Below, piece after piece: positions 7,403 to 14,877 of a stretch of DNA of 28,092 bases. The DNA comes from Deltaproteobacteria bacterium (GTDB lineage Bacteria; Desulfobacterota; Desulfobacteria; C00003060; C00003106): positions 1-28,092 of the forward strand of contig JAFDAE010000051.1 in assembly GCA_019314005.1 (NCBI GenBank), written 5' to 3'. The position numbers were made by a program, and so were the translations under genes. Every line of letters begins with the position of its first letter. The first letter of the stretch is position 1. Below the pieces are notes generated by a model. That model did not search any database. It was given only the letters and a program-made list of their open reading frames with translations, and was not told the origin of the DNA.

Positions 7403-9466
7403 TTAAACCTGCCTTGCCCATAATCTCCGCAAACGCAACGAATTACTCACCACGGAAACCGAGCTCATGGCCATTGCGGCTGCCGCGAACACAGGATTCA
7501 AGAGAATTCCGAAGAATGGATATAGTATCCCTGCTGCAATCGGAATCCCGAGGCTGTTGTAAAAAAATGCCCAAAAAAGATTCTGTTTGATTACTCGCAT
7601 GGTCTGAAACGAGAGCCTTATGGCTGCGGGAACCGATCGCAAATCATCTCTGATTAGAGTGATGTCACTCGCTTCCATGGCTACATCTGTCCCTGCCCCG
7701 ATAGCAATCCCGATATCGGCCGTAGTCAATGCCGGAGCATCATTAATTCCATCTCCAACCATAGCAACAATATAGCCTTCCTCCTGGAGACTACGTATCT
7801 CGCTTGCCTTATCACCTGGAAGAACTTCGGCCAGGACCTTGTCAATCCCAACTGCATCACCAATAGTACGAGCGGTCTTCTCATTATCCCCTGTGATCAT
7901 GGCCACATTCAGTCCCATGTTTTTCAACGTGGCAACTGTTTCTTGGGCCGAGTCCTTGGGCACGTCTGAAAGGGCAATCACGCCCATAACCCGCCCATAA
8001 CCGGCCACAAAAATAGATGTTTTGCCCTCATTTGCAAGCGCCTTTGCTCTCTGGTCGAGACCGTGGAATTCGATCCCCTCTTTTTCCATAAGCCGCTGAT
8101 TTCCTACAAAGACCTCCCTGTCATTGACGAGTCCTCTGGCCCCGAGGCCGGAAAGCGCTTCAAAATTGTCGACAGCAGAAAACACCACATGTTCCTCGCG
8201 GCTTTTTCCAACAATGGCCTGTGCCAGAGGGTGTTCTGAAACGGCTTCAATAGAGGCGGCGATCTCAAGGACGTCTTTTTCAACAACGCCCTCTGTCGGT
8301 ACGATGTCCGTGACCTCAGGTTCTCCTCTGGTCAAGGTCCCGGTTTTATCAAAGACAATTGTGGTAAGCTTGTGCGCCTTTTCCAGACTTTCTCCCCCTT
8401 TTATTAAAATACCACTCTCAGCTCCTAATCCGGTTCCCACCATCACCGCGGTCGGCGTTGCCAGGCCCATAGCGCATGGACAGGCAATGATAAGAACAGA
8501 CACAAAGTTTAAGAGGGCTCGACTGAATATCGGCTCAGGTACAATGAAATACCATATTATGAATGTGAGGACTGCTATACCGAATACCACCGGTACAAAA
8601 ATGGATGCCACCTTGTCTGCTACTCGCTGGATAGGGGCCTTTGAGCCCTGGGCCTCTTCCACTAACTTTATGATCTGCGCCAGCGCCGTTTCGGCTCCTA
8701 CCTTGGTCGCCTCAAAGGTAAAGCTCCCGCTTTTATTCAACGTGGCGGCAAATACTTCATCTCCCTTCTCCTTGGCCACAGGGATGCTTTCTCCGGTAAG
8801 CATTGATTCGTCTACTGAAGACTTGCCTGAGACAATCACGCCGTCCGTGGGAATTTTTTCTCCTGGCCTGACCAGGATTAGATCGCCTTTCACTACATTT
8901 TCAATCGGGATATCGGTCTCGTTTCCATCTCTTATCACACGCGCGGTCTTTGGTTTGAGCCCCATCAACCTCTTGATAGCCATCGAGGTCTTTCCCTTTG
9001 TCTTGGCCTCTAAAAGTCGTCCCAATAAAATAAGAGTGATGATCATGGCTGCGCCATCAAAATAGACATGCGGGGTAATGCCCGAGCCCGCAAAAAATTG
9101 AGGCCGGAATGTGGTCAATGTAGAATAGAGATAAGCCGACAGGGCACCCACGGCAACCAGGGTGTTCATATCCGTGGTCTTTTGCTTTGCTGCTTTGAGA
9201 GCGCCCAGGTAAAATCGGCTTCCTACCCAGAACACCACAGGAGTAGTCAGGACAAAAAGGGCCACCAGCATAATATGCCTGGGGATGCGCATGAGGAAGG
9301 GAAACCAATGCTGCATGGAGCCCATGAATATAAGTATACTGAGAACTACGCCAACACTGAATTTGAGTTTGAGCTCTTTGATCTCTTTTTGACGAGCCGC
9401 CTCCACAGGGTCCTCAAGAGTTTCGCCGAGCACACCCAAAAACTCATACCCTGTGTCAGCAATCAC
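7403..9466 (-). CDS. copA: Cu+-exporting P1B-type ATPase (CopA), N-terminal metal-binding part truncated
   Basis: A 687-residue ORF holding the full membrane and catalytic core. The actuator has TGES (224-227), the membrane metal site is CPC ([13 protein letters not shown], 329-331), phosphorylation is at DKTGTLT (D373), followed by the soft-metal HP motif SEHPLAQAI, the ATP motifs TGDN and [10 protein letters not shown], and last helices with YNSLGIP and [15 protein letters not shown]. Those residues mark the Cu+ (P1B-1) class, exporting Cu+ from cytoplasm outward. The ORF opens with [10 protein letters not shown], the tail of an HMA domain, and its GTG start has a purine-rich AAAGAGG touching it with no spacing, so initiation here is doubtful. 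The preceding ORF ends 5 bp before in another frame; a deletion plus frameshift has probably removed most of a second HMA domain. Confidence 0.88.
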   Translation of the reverse strand: MIADTGYEFLGVLGETLEDPVEAARQKEIKELKLKFSVGVVLSILIFMGSMQHWFPFLMRIPRHIMLVALFVLTTPVVFWVGSRFYLGALKAAKQKTTDMNTLVAVGALSAYLYSTLTTFRPQFFAGSGITPHVYFDGAAMIITLILLGRLLEAKTKGKTSMAIKRLMGLKPKTARVIRDGNETDIPIENVVKGDLILVRPGEKIPTDGVIVSGKSSVDESMLTGESIPVAKEKGDEVFAATLNKSGSFTFEATKVGAETALAQIIKLVEEAQGSKAPIQRVADKVASIFVPVVFGIAVLTFIIWYFIVPEPIFSRALLNFVSVLIIACPCAMGLATPTAVMVGTGLGAESGILIKGGESLEKAHKLTTIVFDKTGTLTRGEPEVTDIVPTEGVVEKDVLEIAASIEAVSEHPLAQAIVGKSREEHVVFSAVDNFEALSGLGARGLVNDREVFVGNQRLMEKEGIEFHGLDQRAKALANEGKTSIFVAGYGRVMGVIALSDVPKDSAQETVATLKNMGLNVAMITGDNEKTARTIGDAVGIDKVLAEVLPGDKASEIRSLQEEGYIVAMVGDGINDAPALTTADIGIAIGAGTDVAMEASDITLIRDDLRSVPAAIRLSFQTMRVIKQNLFWAFFYNSLGIPIAAGILYPFFGILLNPVFAAAAMAMSSVSVVSNSLRLRRLWARQV

Positions 9467-9471
9467 CCTCT

Positions 9472-9741
9472 TTATCGCTTCCAGACTGTCGTCTTCCGGG
9501 AAGAGTCAGCTATGTCTTGCGTCGTCCTCACCACTTCATAGCCAATGTCCTTCACCTTCTCCGTCATCACATCCGTGCCAACGATGGAAGGATCATATTC
9601 CACGGTCGCCTTCTCTGTGGCAAAATTTACCGAGGCGTTGTGCACACCGTCAAGACCCTTGAGCCCTTCCTCCACACGGAGAACGCATGTCGCACATGTC
9701 ATGCCCCTGACGTTTAGCGTGACCTTATGATTCGACTTCAT
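9472..9741 (-). CDS. HMA heavy-metal-binding domain protein, probably the detached N-terminus of CopA
   Basis: An 89-residue ORF with one ferredoxin-like HMA domain: the Cu-binding GMTCATC loop near residue 13, [14 protein letters not shown] in the middle and KDIGYEVV at the end, then an 18-residue tail ([19 protein letters not shown]) with no domain homology. In normal two-HMA CopA proteins this tail position is the linker into HMA2, and KTTV is a typical HMA2 beginning. Translation stops at TAA 9472-9474 while the ATPase continues in the -1 frame. It may be expressed as a free Cu chaperone, like the short CopA product of E. coli, or be the remains of a split gene. Its ATG overlaps the 3' end of the upstream CopZ-like gene by 17 bp. 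Confidence 0.85.
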   Translation of the reverse strand: MKSNHKVTLNVRGMTCATCVLRVEEGLKGLDGVHNASVNFATEKATVEYDPSIVGTDVMTEKVKDIGYEVVRTTQDIADSSRKTTVWKR

Positions 9742-9925
9742 ATCCTGCCTTTTTTATCTGTTCCCGGATTTTTTCCATGTCGGCCGGTCCGGCTTCATCA
9801 AATGTAGCCTCCCCTTTTTGGAGATCGACCCTGACATTTTTGACTGCGCCGATCTCTTCCAATGCCTTGGTCACAGCCATGACACAATGATTACAGGTCA
9901 TCCCTTTTATCTTGATGGTCGTCAT
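9725..9925 (-). CDS. CopZ-like copper chaperone (single HMA domain)
   Basis: A 66-aa stand-alone HMA protein with MTTIKIKGMTCNHCVMAVTK: the GMTCNHC loop binds Cu+ through its two Cys, and KKAGYEVES closes the fold. This is the usual size for CopZ/Atx1-like chaperones that hand Cu+ to the N-terminal domains of CopA. GAAGGGAG lies 6-7 nt before the ATG. It is first in the minus-strand run copZ-like / HMA / copA / rubredoxin / Sec-Grx, and overlaps the following HMA ORF by 17 bp, so the genes are translationally close. No copper-sensing regulator (CsoR, CopY, CueR) is seen nearby. Confidence 0.88.
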   Translation of the reverse strand: MTTIKIKGMTCNHCVMAVTKALEEIGAVKNVRVDLQKGEATFDEAGPADMEKIREQIKKAGYEVES

Positions 9926-10020
9926 GCTATTCTCCCTTCATTCATTGAAACAACTCACCGGAAATTAAGAAGGCGATAATCGCTTTATGCAAAAGTTATG
10001 AATAGTGAAGTTTATGTAAT

Positions 10021-10185
10021 GAGAGCTTTGCACAACGCGACATTTTTTTGTCAGACAAGGAAGGCGAAAATCTTAACCGTCGGAATACATTAGATATTTT
10101 TAGGATTAAGATTTGAAGCCTGATGCAGCATCACGGACACGAAGTGAAGCGTCAGCGCTCATAATGGCAGTTGTGCAAAGGTCTC
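10021..10185. mobile_element. Element B: 165-bp MITE-like element, 5-bp target duplication GTAAT
   Basis: Ends are GAGAGCTTTGCACAAC (10021-10036) and GTTGTGCAAAGGTCTC (10170-10185), inverted repeats with one mismatch in 16. Exact direct repeats GTAAT flank it at 10016-10020 and 10186-10190. The core has AAGGAAGGCGAAAAT (from 10059) and a second inner palindrome around 10063-10125. The same core occurs in element J (16112-16293). No ORF inside. It takes up a third of the 494-bp gap before aroB; the rest of the gap (9926-10015 and 10191-10419) is AT-rich with no gene, and I see no convincing promoter hexamer pair. Confidence 0.75.
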
Positions 10186-10419
10186 GTAATAATGATAAGG
10201 TTACTTGTCGGATAGAGTTTCAGAGTTGGCACTATTATTTAATAAATATAACATAAAATCACATAATAAGGCAACAAGACTTTTTAACCCGGATTTTGGG
10301 TAAATCATCATCATTGACCAGAAAGCGAAAGGTTGGTATAAAATTTTTTTGCAACAAGGGTGACGGTTTCGTAAACAGTGATGACTGCGTAAAAAATCTT
10401 CAAACAGGGAAAAAGGCTG

Positions 10420-11529
10420 ATGGAAGCTGTTACTATACATCTTAAAAGCGCGATCGATCGCACGTACGATATTCTGATTGAACCAGGCCTGATCAGGAAG
10501 GTCGCAAAAGATCTCAAAAAACAAGAGATAGGACACCGGTATCTTGTAGTGACCGACACCAACGTAGCTGATTTGATAGGGAAAAATTTTATTGAATCGT
10601 TACGGGCAGAGGGGCTTCAGTGCGACCTTTTTGCCATACCGGCGGGAGAGGAATCGAAGCGCTGGGAGACTGTGTTGCGGATTGCAGACAGGATGACCAC
10701 CTTAGGGCTGGACCGCGGATCGGCTGTTATTGCCCTGGGGGGAGGCGTTGTGGGTGATATAGCGGGTTTTTCGGCCGCGATATACATGCGGGGCATTCCC
10801 TACATTCAGGTCCCTACCACCCTCCTTGCGCAGATCGACAGCAGCGTCGGAGGCAAGACAGGGATTGATACCGAACACGGCAAAAACCTGTTGGGAGCCT
10901 TTCACCAGCCGGCAAGGGTGTACATTGATCCGGACCTTCTCAACACCCTTCCCGAGGCGGAGATTAAAAATGGTCTGGCAGAAATGATCAAATATGCCGT
11001 TATCAAGGATTCGGAATTGTTTGAGACTTTAGAAAACTCGCGAGACCAAGTCATGCAGCTTGAGGCGTCTTTGATAACAAGGCTTATTACCCGATGCTGT
11101 GAGATCAAGGGAGAGGTTGTGGAGAAAGACGAAAAAGAGGGAGGGCTGAGGCGGATATTAAATTTCGGGCATACCATCGGACACGGGATCGAGGCCGCCT
11201 CTGGCTTTACGATCCCGCATGGAGCAGCGGTATCTATAGGAATGGCGGCGGTGGCAAAGTTGTCCCGGGTCGAGGGGTTTATTTCTGAAGATGTTGAGCA
11301 GAAGATTGTAGACCTTCTAAGACAATACCGTCTCCCTGTAGAGGTCCCTTCTTCCATAAAATGGAACACTGTATTTCATCATATGAAATCGGACAAGAAG
11401 TTTGTAGGGGGCATTTCCTTCTTTGTTCTGGTAAAAAGGATCGGAGAGGTTTTTGTATACGACAAACTGGGCCTGGAGAGGGTTGAGGCTGTTTTATCGG
11501 ACAGCAACTTCTCAAAAAAGTCGGGGTAA
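10420..11529 (+). CDS. aroB: 3-dehydroquinate synthase
   Basis: A 369-aa enzyme converting DAHP to 3-dehydroquinate, second step of the shikimate pathway (NAD+ and divalent metal dependent, cytosolic). Signature segments are ALGGGVVGDIAGFSAAIYMR for NAD/phosphate binding, QIDSSVGGKTGID, GLAEMIKYAVI with the metal-binding Glu, and NFGHTIGHGIE and IPHGAAVSIGM with the metal-binding His residues. ACAGGGA lies upstream of ATG 10420. The last seven residues (NFSKKSG) and the stop codon are encoded by repeat element C, so the native C-terminus has been replaced or extended at its very end. No other shikimate gene is adjacent. Confidence 0.96.
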   Translation: MEAVTIHLKSAIDRTYDILIEPGLIRKVAKDLKKQEIGHRYLVVTDTNVADLIGKNFIESLRAEGLQCDLFAIPAGEESKRWETVLRIADRMTTLGLDRGSAVIALGGGVVGDIAGFSAAIYMRGIPYIQVPTTLLAQIDSSVGGKTGIDTEHGKNLLGAFHQPARVYIDPDLLNTLPEAEIKNGLAEMIKYAVIKDSELFETLENSRDQVMQLEASLITRLITRCCEIKGEVVEKDEKEGGLRRILNFGHTIGHGIEAASGFTIPHGAAVSIGMAAVAKLSRVEGFISEDVEQKIVDLLRQYRLPVEVPSSIKWNTVFHHMKSDKKFVGGISFFVLVKRIGEVFVYDKLGLERVEAVLSDSNFSKKSG

Positions 11530-11689
11530 TATTTGACACCACGGCCATCGGCAAGGACAATTACTTCACTTCGGTTTCCAATGCCTTAATCAGGTATGCT
11601 ATTGGTCTTGACACTAAATGGCTGGATCCCTGCGTTCAGCAATTATCCTTGCCGATGGCCTTTCAGTTGTCCGAACTTTTTGAGAAGTT
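11506..11689. repeat. Element C: 184-bp palindromic element overlapping the aroB 3' end
   Basis: Outer arms AACTTCTCAAAAAAGTC (11506-11522) and the complementary run ending GAGAAGTT (11689) pair with about two mismatches. An inner pair GGCCATCGGCAAGGA / TCCTTGCCGATGGCC (about 11557 and 11646) is exact over 15 bp, so the element can form a long two-tier hairpin. It supplies the last seven codons and TAA of aroB and ends 14 bp before the next small ORF. No flanking duplication is visible. Confidence 0.65.
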
Positions 11690-11703
11690 ACGTCGAATAG
11701 AAG

Positions 11704-11910
11704 GTGATGTCAAAATATCGCAAGAAAAAGGAAGAAAGAACAAAGAAAGGATGCTGCTGCCATATTTGCGGTGGCAAGTCAGGCTTTTGCTGGAGCTGTA
11801 AATGTGGTTTCCAGATCTGCACAAAATGTATGGAGGGAAACCTGGAACTTTTTTCCTGTAATGGAATAACCTGGTTCTGTCCGGACTGTGATGAGTGGCA
11901 TGTTTTTTAA
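11704..11910 (+). CDS. Cys-rich zinc-ribbon-like mini-protein (unknown function)
   Basis: A 67-68 residue ORF with a Lys-rich start (SKYRKKKEERTKKG) followed by a dense Cys array: CCCHICGG, CWSCKCG, CTKC, CNG and CPDC. Spacing fits two or three metal-binding knuckles, probably zinc. I do not recognise a named family. Start is GTG 11704 or ATG 11707; AGAAGG is immediately upstream, too close for a normal ribosome site, so expression is uncertain. It lies between repeat elements C and D1. The regular Cys spacing and lack of stops argue that it is a real gene. Confidence 0.55.
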   Translation: MMSKYRKKKEERTKKGCCCHICGGKSGFCWSCKCGFQICTKCMEGNLELFSCNGITWFCPDCDEWHVF

Positions 11911-11921
11911 AGTGGCAATTA

Positions 11922-12019
11922 GGACGCAGATTTTCGCTGATGCTCGCAGATAACTATTTTTTCAATTCAGTTATTTCTTTAAGGTTTAAAATCCTGCCAA
12001 TCTGCGTGCATCTGCGTCC
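11922..12019. repeat. Element D copy 1: 98-bp GGACGCAGAT palindromic repeat
   Basis: It begins GGACGCAGAT and ends ATCTGCGTCC; inside it carries CGCAGAT/CGCTGAT units at about 10-bp spacing and AAAATCCTGCCAATCTGCGT. A second copy in the opposite orientation lies at 12819-12915 and agrees with it at roughly nine bases in ten by eye. The two copies bracket the YkgJ-like gene. No target duplication is seen. Confidence 0.75.
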
Positions 12020-12071
12020 AAAATGGAAAATCCTATGTTGCTAAGTTATAAAAAGGAGTTGGAGTAAAGAT

Positions 12072-12803
12072 ATGAATATGGAATTAAAGATAGCATTATT
12101 AAAAAACATTTATACCTCTTATGACAAATTTTCCAAAGAGGTTAAGAATGTCTGCGCAATCGGATGCGCTTCGTGTTGTACGCAGAATGTGTCCGTGACC
12201 ACACTGGAGGCATATTATATTTTGGAATGGTTAAAAGAGAACGATAAACTCGATCTGCTGAAATCTGTAGAACAAATCTCCAACGAGAACCTTTCCAAAC
12301 CCGCTATAACCACCAATGAATTGGCATACAGGTGTCTGAATCAGGTCGAACCCCCGGATGAAGAGGTCCCTAACCCATCAGACCCCTGTCCTTTTCTGGA
12401 TGAAAAGGAGAAAAAGTGTCTGATTTATGAAGTAAGACCATTTGGCTGCAGGGCTTTATTTTCAGAAAAAAAATGTGATGAGACGGGACACGCCATTGTA
12501 GATCCTGTTCTTTTCACAATAAACAGCACCCTTCTGCAGGTTGTTGAACACATAGATTCAAAGGGCCTGTTCGCAAATATGATAGATATGCTCGTGTTCC
12601 TTAAGGATAAGAAAAATTCCGATGAGTATGGCCATAATGAGACGCTACCACCCTCTAATCGTTTTCTGCAAACCAGACTGATACCGGGTTTTATTATTCC
12701 TCCTGATCACGAACATAAGACCCTTTCCGTATTGAACAAGCTATACAATACATGGGTTGGCAATACCACATTTAGAGATATTATTATGGGAACTGGATCG
12801 TAG
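12072..12803 (+). CDS. YkgJ-family cysteine-cluster protein
   Basis: A 243-aa soluble protein with the YkgJ (CxxxCxxCC) pattern: CAIGCASCC (C28, C32, C35, C36) and, 70 residues later, DPCPFLDEKEKKCLIYEVRP followed by FGCR (C106, C116, C126). This arrangement binds a metal ion or Fe-S cluster in the family; the biological role is not established. The C-terminal 100 residues have no recognisable motif. GGAG at 12061-12064 gives 7-nt spacing to ATG 12072. The gene stands alone between two inverted copies of repeat D, unlike the tight operons elsewhere in the window. Confidence 0.75.
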   Translation: MNMELKIALLKNIYTSYDKFSKEVKNVCAIGCASCCTQNVSVTTLEAYYILEWLKENDKLDLLKSVEQISNENLSKPAITTNELAYRCLNQVEPPDEEVPNPSDPCPFLDEKEKKCLIYEVRPFGCRALFSEKKCDETGHAIVDPVLFTINSTLLQVVEHIDSKGLFANMIDMLVFLKDKKNSDEYGHNETLPPSNRFLQTRLIPGFIIPPDHEHKTLSVLNKLYNTWVGNTTFRDIIMGTGS

Positions 12804-12818
12804 ATTAAATTGCAGTTT

Positions 12819-12915
12819 GGACGCAGATGAACGCAGATTGGCAGGATTTTAAATTGAAAGGACCAACTGATTTGAGAAAATAGTTATCTGCGAGCATCGG
12901 CGAAGATCTGCGTCC
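12819..12915. repeat. Element D copy 2 (inverted relative to copy 1)
   Basis: A 97-bp sequence starting GGACGCAGATGAACGCAGAT and ending GATCTGCGTCC. Its reverse complement aligns along its whole length with 11922-12019, with the main differences in a short central stretch. It lies 16 bp after the YkgJ-like stop and 29 bp before the amidohydrolase start. Confidence 0.75.
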
Positions 12916-12944
12916 TAAACCTGTTTACAATCGGTTATTACCTT

Positions 12945-14261
12945 ATGAGCTATGATCTTCTAATTCATAACGGCACTATCATCACGATGGATCCTGGTTT
13001 CGATGTGCTTGACAAGGGATTCGTCGGGGTTAGCAACGGCGTTATCAAAGAGGTTACGCCCCAAAAAGATGATGCCCCCCTGCCGGAGGCAAGGGAGAGC
13101 ATAGATGCCCGGGGTGGTATTATAATGCCGGGCCTTGTAAACACCCATACCCATGCCCCTATGAGCCTGTTTAGAGGTTTGGCGGACGACCTTCCCCTTA
13201 TGAAATGGCTCAATGAATATATCTTCCCTGCAGAGTCTCGCTTCATTAATCCTGAGTCAGTGTTTGCCGCGTCGCTTCTGTCGTGCGCAGAGATGATTTT
13301 GTCCGGCACGACCTGCCTTTGTGATGGGTATTTTTTTGAGGATAAGGTGGCAGAGGCTGTCCACAAAATCGGTATGAGAGGGGTGCTTGGACAGGGGGTC
13401 ATAGATTTTCCTGCGCCTGGCGTGCCTGACCCGAAGAAGAATATCGATGCCGCGGAAAGGTTCATGACAAATTGGACCGGTGTTTCTCCGTTGATCACTC
13501 CCGGTCTTTTTTGCCATTCGCCATATACCTGTTCCGAGCAGACATTGAAAGCCGCAAAGTCCCTTGCTAACAAGAAGAGGGGCCTTTTTCAGATACATGC
13601 GGCAGAAACAAGAGCTGAGCTGGCTGAAATCCAAAAAAGGTACCAGTCAACACCGATTCAGTACCTGGACCGGATCGGGATTATTGATGACCATACCCTT
13701 CTGGTCCATGCGATCTATTTGAATGAAACAGATATGGAACGTATTCAAAACCACGGCGCAAAGATCTCCGTCACCACTGAAAGCGAAATGAAGCTTGCAT
13801 CCGGCGTGGCCCGGATACCGGAACTAATAGAAAGAGGGATTACAGTAGGACTCGGCACAGATGGATGCGCCAGCAATAACGATCTCGACCTTTTCCAGGA
13901 GATGGGGATGACGGCCAAGCTTCAAAAGGTACAGACCGGAGATCCCACCGTGATGGATGCCAGAGCTGTTGTGGCCATGGCGACTATTGAGGGGGCCGAG
14001 GCGATTGGTCTTGGCTCCTTGATCGGCTCCATAGAGGTAGGTAAACGAGCTGATATGATTGTTATCGACACCCGCAAACCCCATCTTACGCCTATGTATC
14101 ACCCCTACTCGCATTTAGTGTATGCGGCATCAGGTTCTGATGTTAATGATGTTATAATAGATGGAAAGATAGTAATGAAAGATCGGGAACTAAAGACAAT
14201 CGACGTTCAGGAAGTTATGGCGACAGTAAATCGGCTGGGGGCCATGGTTGCGGCCGGCTAA
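12945..14261 (+). CDS. mtaD: Amidohydrolase: 5-methylthioadenosine/S-adenosylhomocysteine deaminase type
   Basis: A 438-aa cytosolic metallohydrolase of the Trz/Atz/SsnA-MtaD group. Metal ligands are in HTH (H68, H70), QIHAAET (H218), LVHAIYL (H255) and GTDG (D306); SLFRGLADDLPLMKWL and GTDGCASNNDLDLFQEM are typical of MTA/SAH deaminases, which convert methylthioadenosine or adenosylhomocysteine to the inosine forms. SAH removal would suit an organism with heavy SAM use, such as the methyltransferase at 2058-4115, but they are not linked physically. Related enzymes deaminate other N-heterocycles, so the substrate is inferred. No strong ribosome site is seen before ATG 12945. The 3' end overlaps the convergent PilZ gene by 4 bp. 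Confidence 0.85.
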   Translation: MSYDLLIHNGTIITMDPGFDVLDKGFVGVSNGVIKEVTPQKDDAPLPEARESIDARGGIIMPGLVNTHTHAPMSLFRGLADDLPLMKWLNEYIFPAESRFINPESVFAASLLSCAEMILSGTTCLCDGYFFEDKVAEAVHKIGMRGVLGQGVIDFPAPGVPDPKKNIDAAERFMTNWTGVSPLITPGLFCHSPYTCSEQTLKAAKSLANKKRGLFQIHAAETRAELAEIQKRYQSTPIQYLDRIGIIDDHTLLVHAIYLNETDMERIQNHGAKISVTTESEMKLASGVARIPELIERGITVGLGTDGCASNNDLDLFQEMGMTAKLQKVQTGDPTVMDARAVVAMATIEGAEAIGLGSLIGSIEVGKRADMIVIDTRKPHLTPMYHPYSHLVYAASGSDVNDVIIDGKIVMKDRELKTIDVQEVMATVNRLGAMVAAG

Positions 14262-14626
14262 TTATCTATATTGTCTTGCCAATGTAGTGTTGAATCTTGG
14301 GATGGTTCCGTTGTGGGCAGTATATCCTTAAAAAAGTTTATGCACTCTTTAAGATTTTCTAAATCGAACGCAGTCAAGTCTACAAATTCTACGCCGACTC
14401 CGTCATCTGCAATTCGCATAACCTTGCTTTTTATTTCAATGGGCACCGGTCGTGTTGGGATGTTTATGGTTATGTAAAATTCCTCCTCTTTTTTAAACAA
14501 GGATGGGTCCGCCTTAAGAAACATCCCATGGAGGCTGATGTCTTTTGAGATAGTCCCTTTGATACGGCCATCACATATGATATCTAAGTAGCAACTTAAT
14601 CGGGGATATTCCCTTTGTTCCTCCAT
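14258..14626 (-). CDS. PilZ-domain protein (c-di-GMP receptor type)
   Basis: A single-domain PilZ protein of 122 aa. The N-terminal RxxxR loop is present (QREYPRLSC) and the second motif appears as DISLHG (D/NxSxxG), both required for c-di-GMP binding. The middle has RIADDGVGVEFVDL, the usual last strand. I place the start at ATG 14626, which has GGAAGGGA about 7 nt upstream, not at an in-frame TTG at 14647. The protein is likely a cytoplasmic effector linking c-di-GMP to motility or surface polysaccharide; its partner is not evident. It is convergent with, and overlaps by 4 bp, the amidohydrolase gene. Confidence 0.85.
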   Translation of the reverse strand: MEEQREYPRLSCYLDIICDGRIKGTISKDISLHGMFLKADPSLFKKEEEFYITINIPTRPVPIEIKSKVMRIADDGVGVEFVDLTAFDLENLKECINFFKDILPTTEPSQDSTLHWQDNIDN

Positions 14627-14691
14627 ATGTCTTTCCCTTCCCACCAAGTTATAAATGGAGTGGGCGTATAAGAGTTGTGCAGAAGACGCCT

Positions 14692-14877
14692 CTATTTACC
14701 TGTCGGTTTAGAAAGGATAAAGCTTAAGCCATTGGGCTCACAAAATTCCGGATTAATAGGAACCTTGTATTTTTCCATGATGAATGAAGGGATAAATGAC
14801 ATGTGGGAAGGACGGGAGTAAATTATATGACCAGACGGGGAGGTTTCCCAGCCGGTGAGAATGTGGTCTCCAGACGT
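14692..14877 (-). other. In-frame continuation after the stop of the 403-aa gene (no independent gene assigned)
   Basis: After the TAA at 14878-14880 the same frame stays open for 61 codons to a TAG at 14692-14694. It reads like protein (SGHIIYSRPSHMSFIPSFIM, then EKYKVPINPEFCEPNGLSF). There is an internal ATG but no ribosome site. It could be a former C-terminal extension cut off by the TAA, or chance. The rest of 14627-14877 shows no other feature. Confidence 0.3.

Noticed and set aside
8124..9065. 313-aa plus-strand ORF opposite copA
   Set aside because: Antisense shadow of the conserved ATPase; composition (Ser/Thr/Pro rich) and lack of ribosome site are typical of shadows.
9472..9520. 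Programmed -1 frameshift site joining the HMA ORF to copA
   Set aside because: No X-XXY-YYZ heptamer exists in the overlap window, and HMA2 is mostly missing, which frameshifting would not explain.
10230..10260. TTGGCACTATTATTT before aroB as a sigma-54 or sigma-70 promoter
   Set aside because: No GC at the -12 position for sigma-54, and the -10 options for sigma-70 have poor spacing or match.
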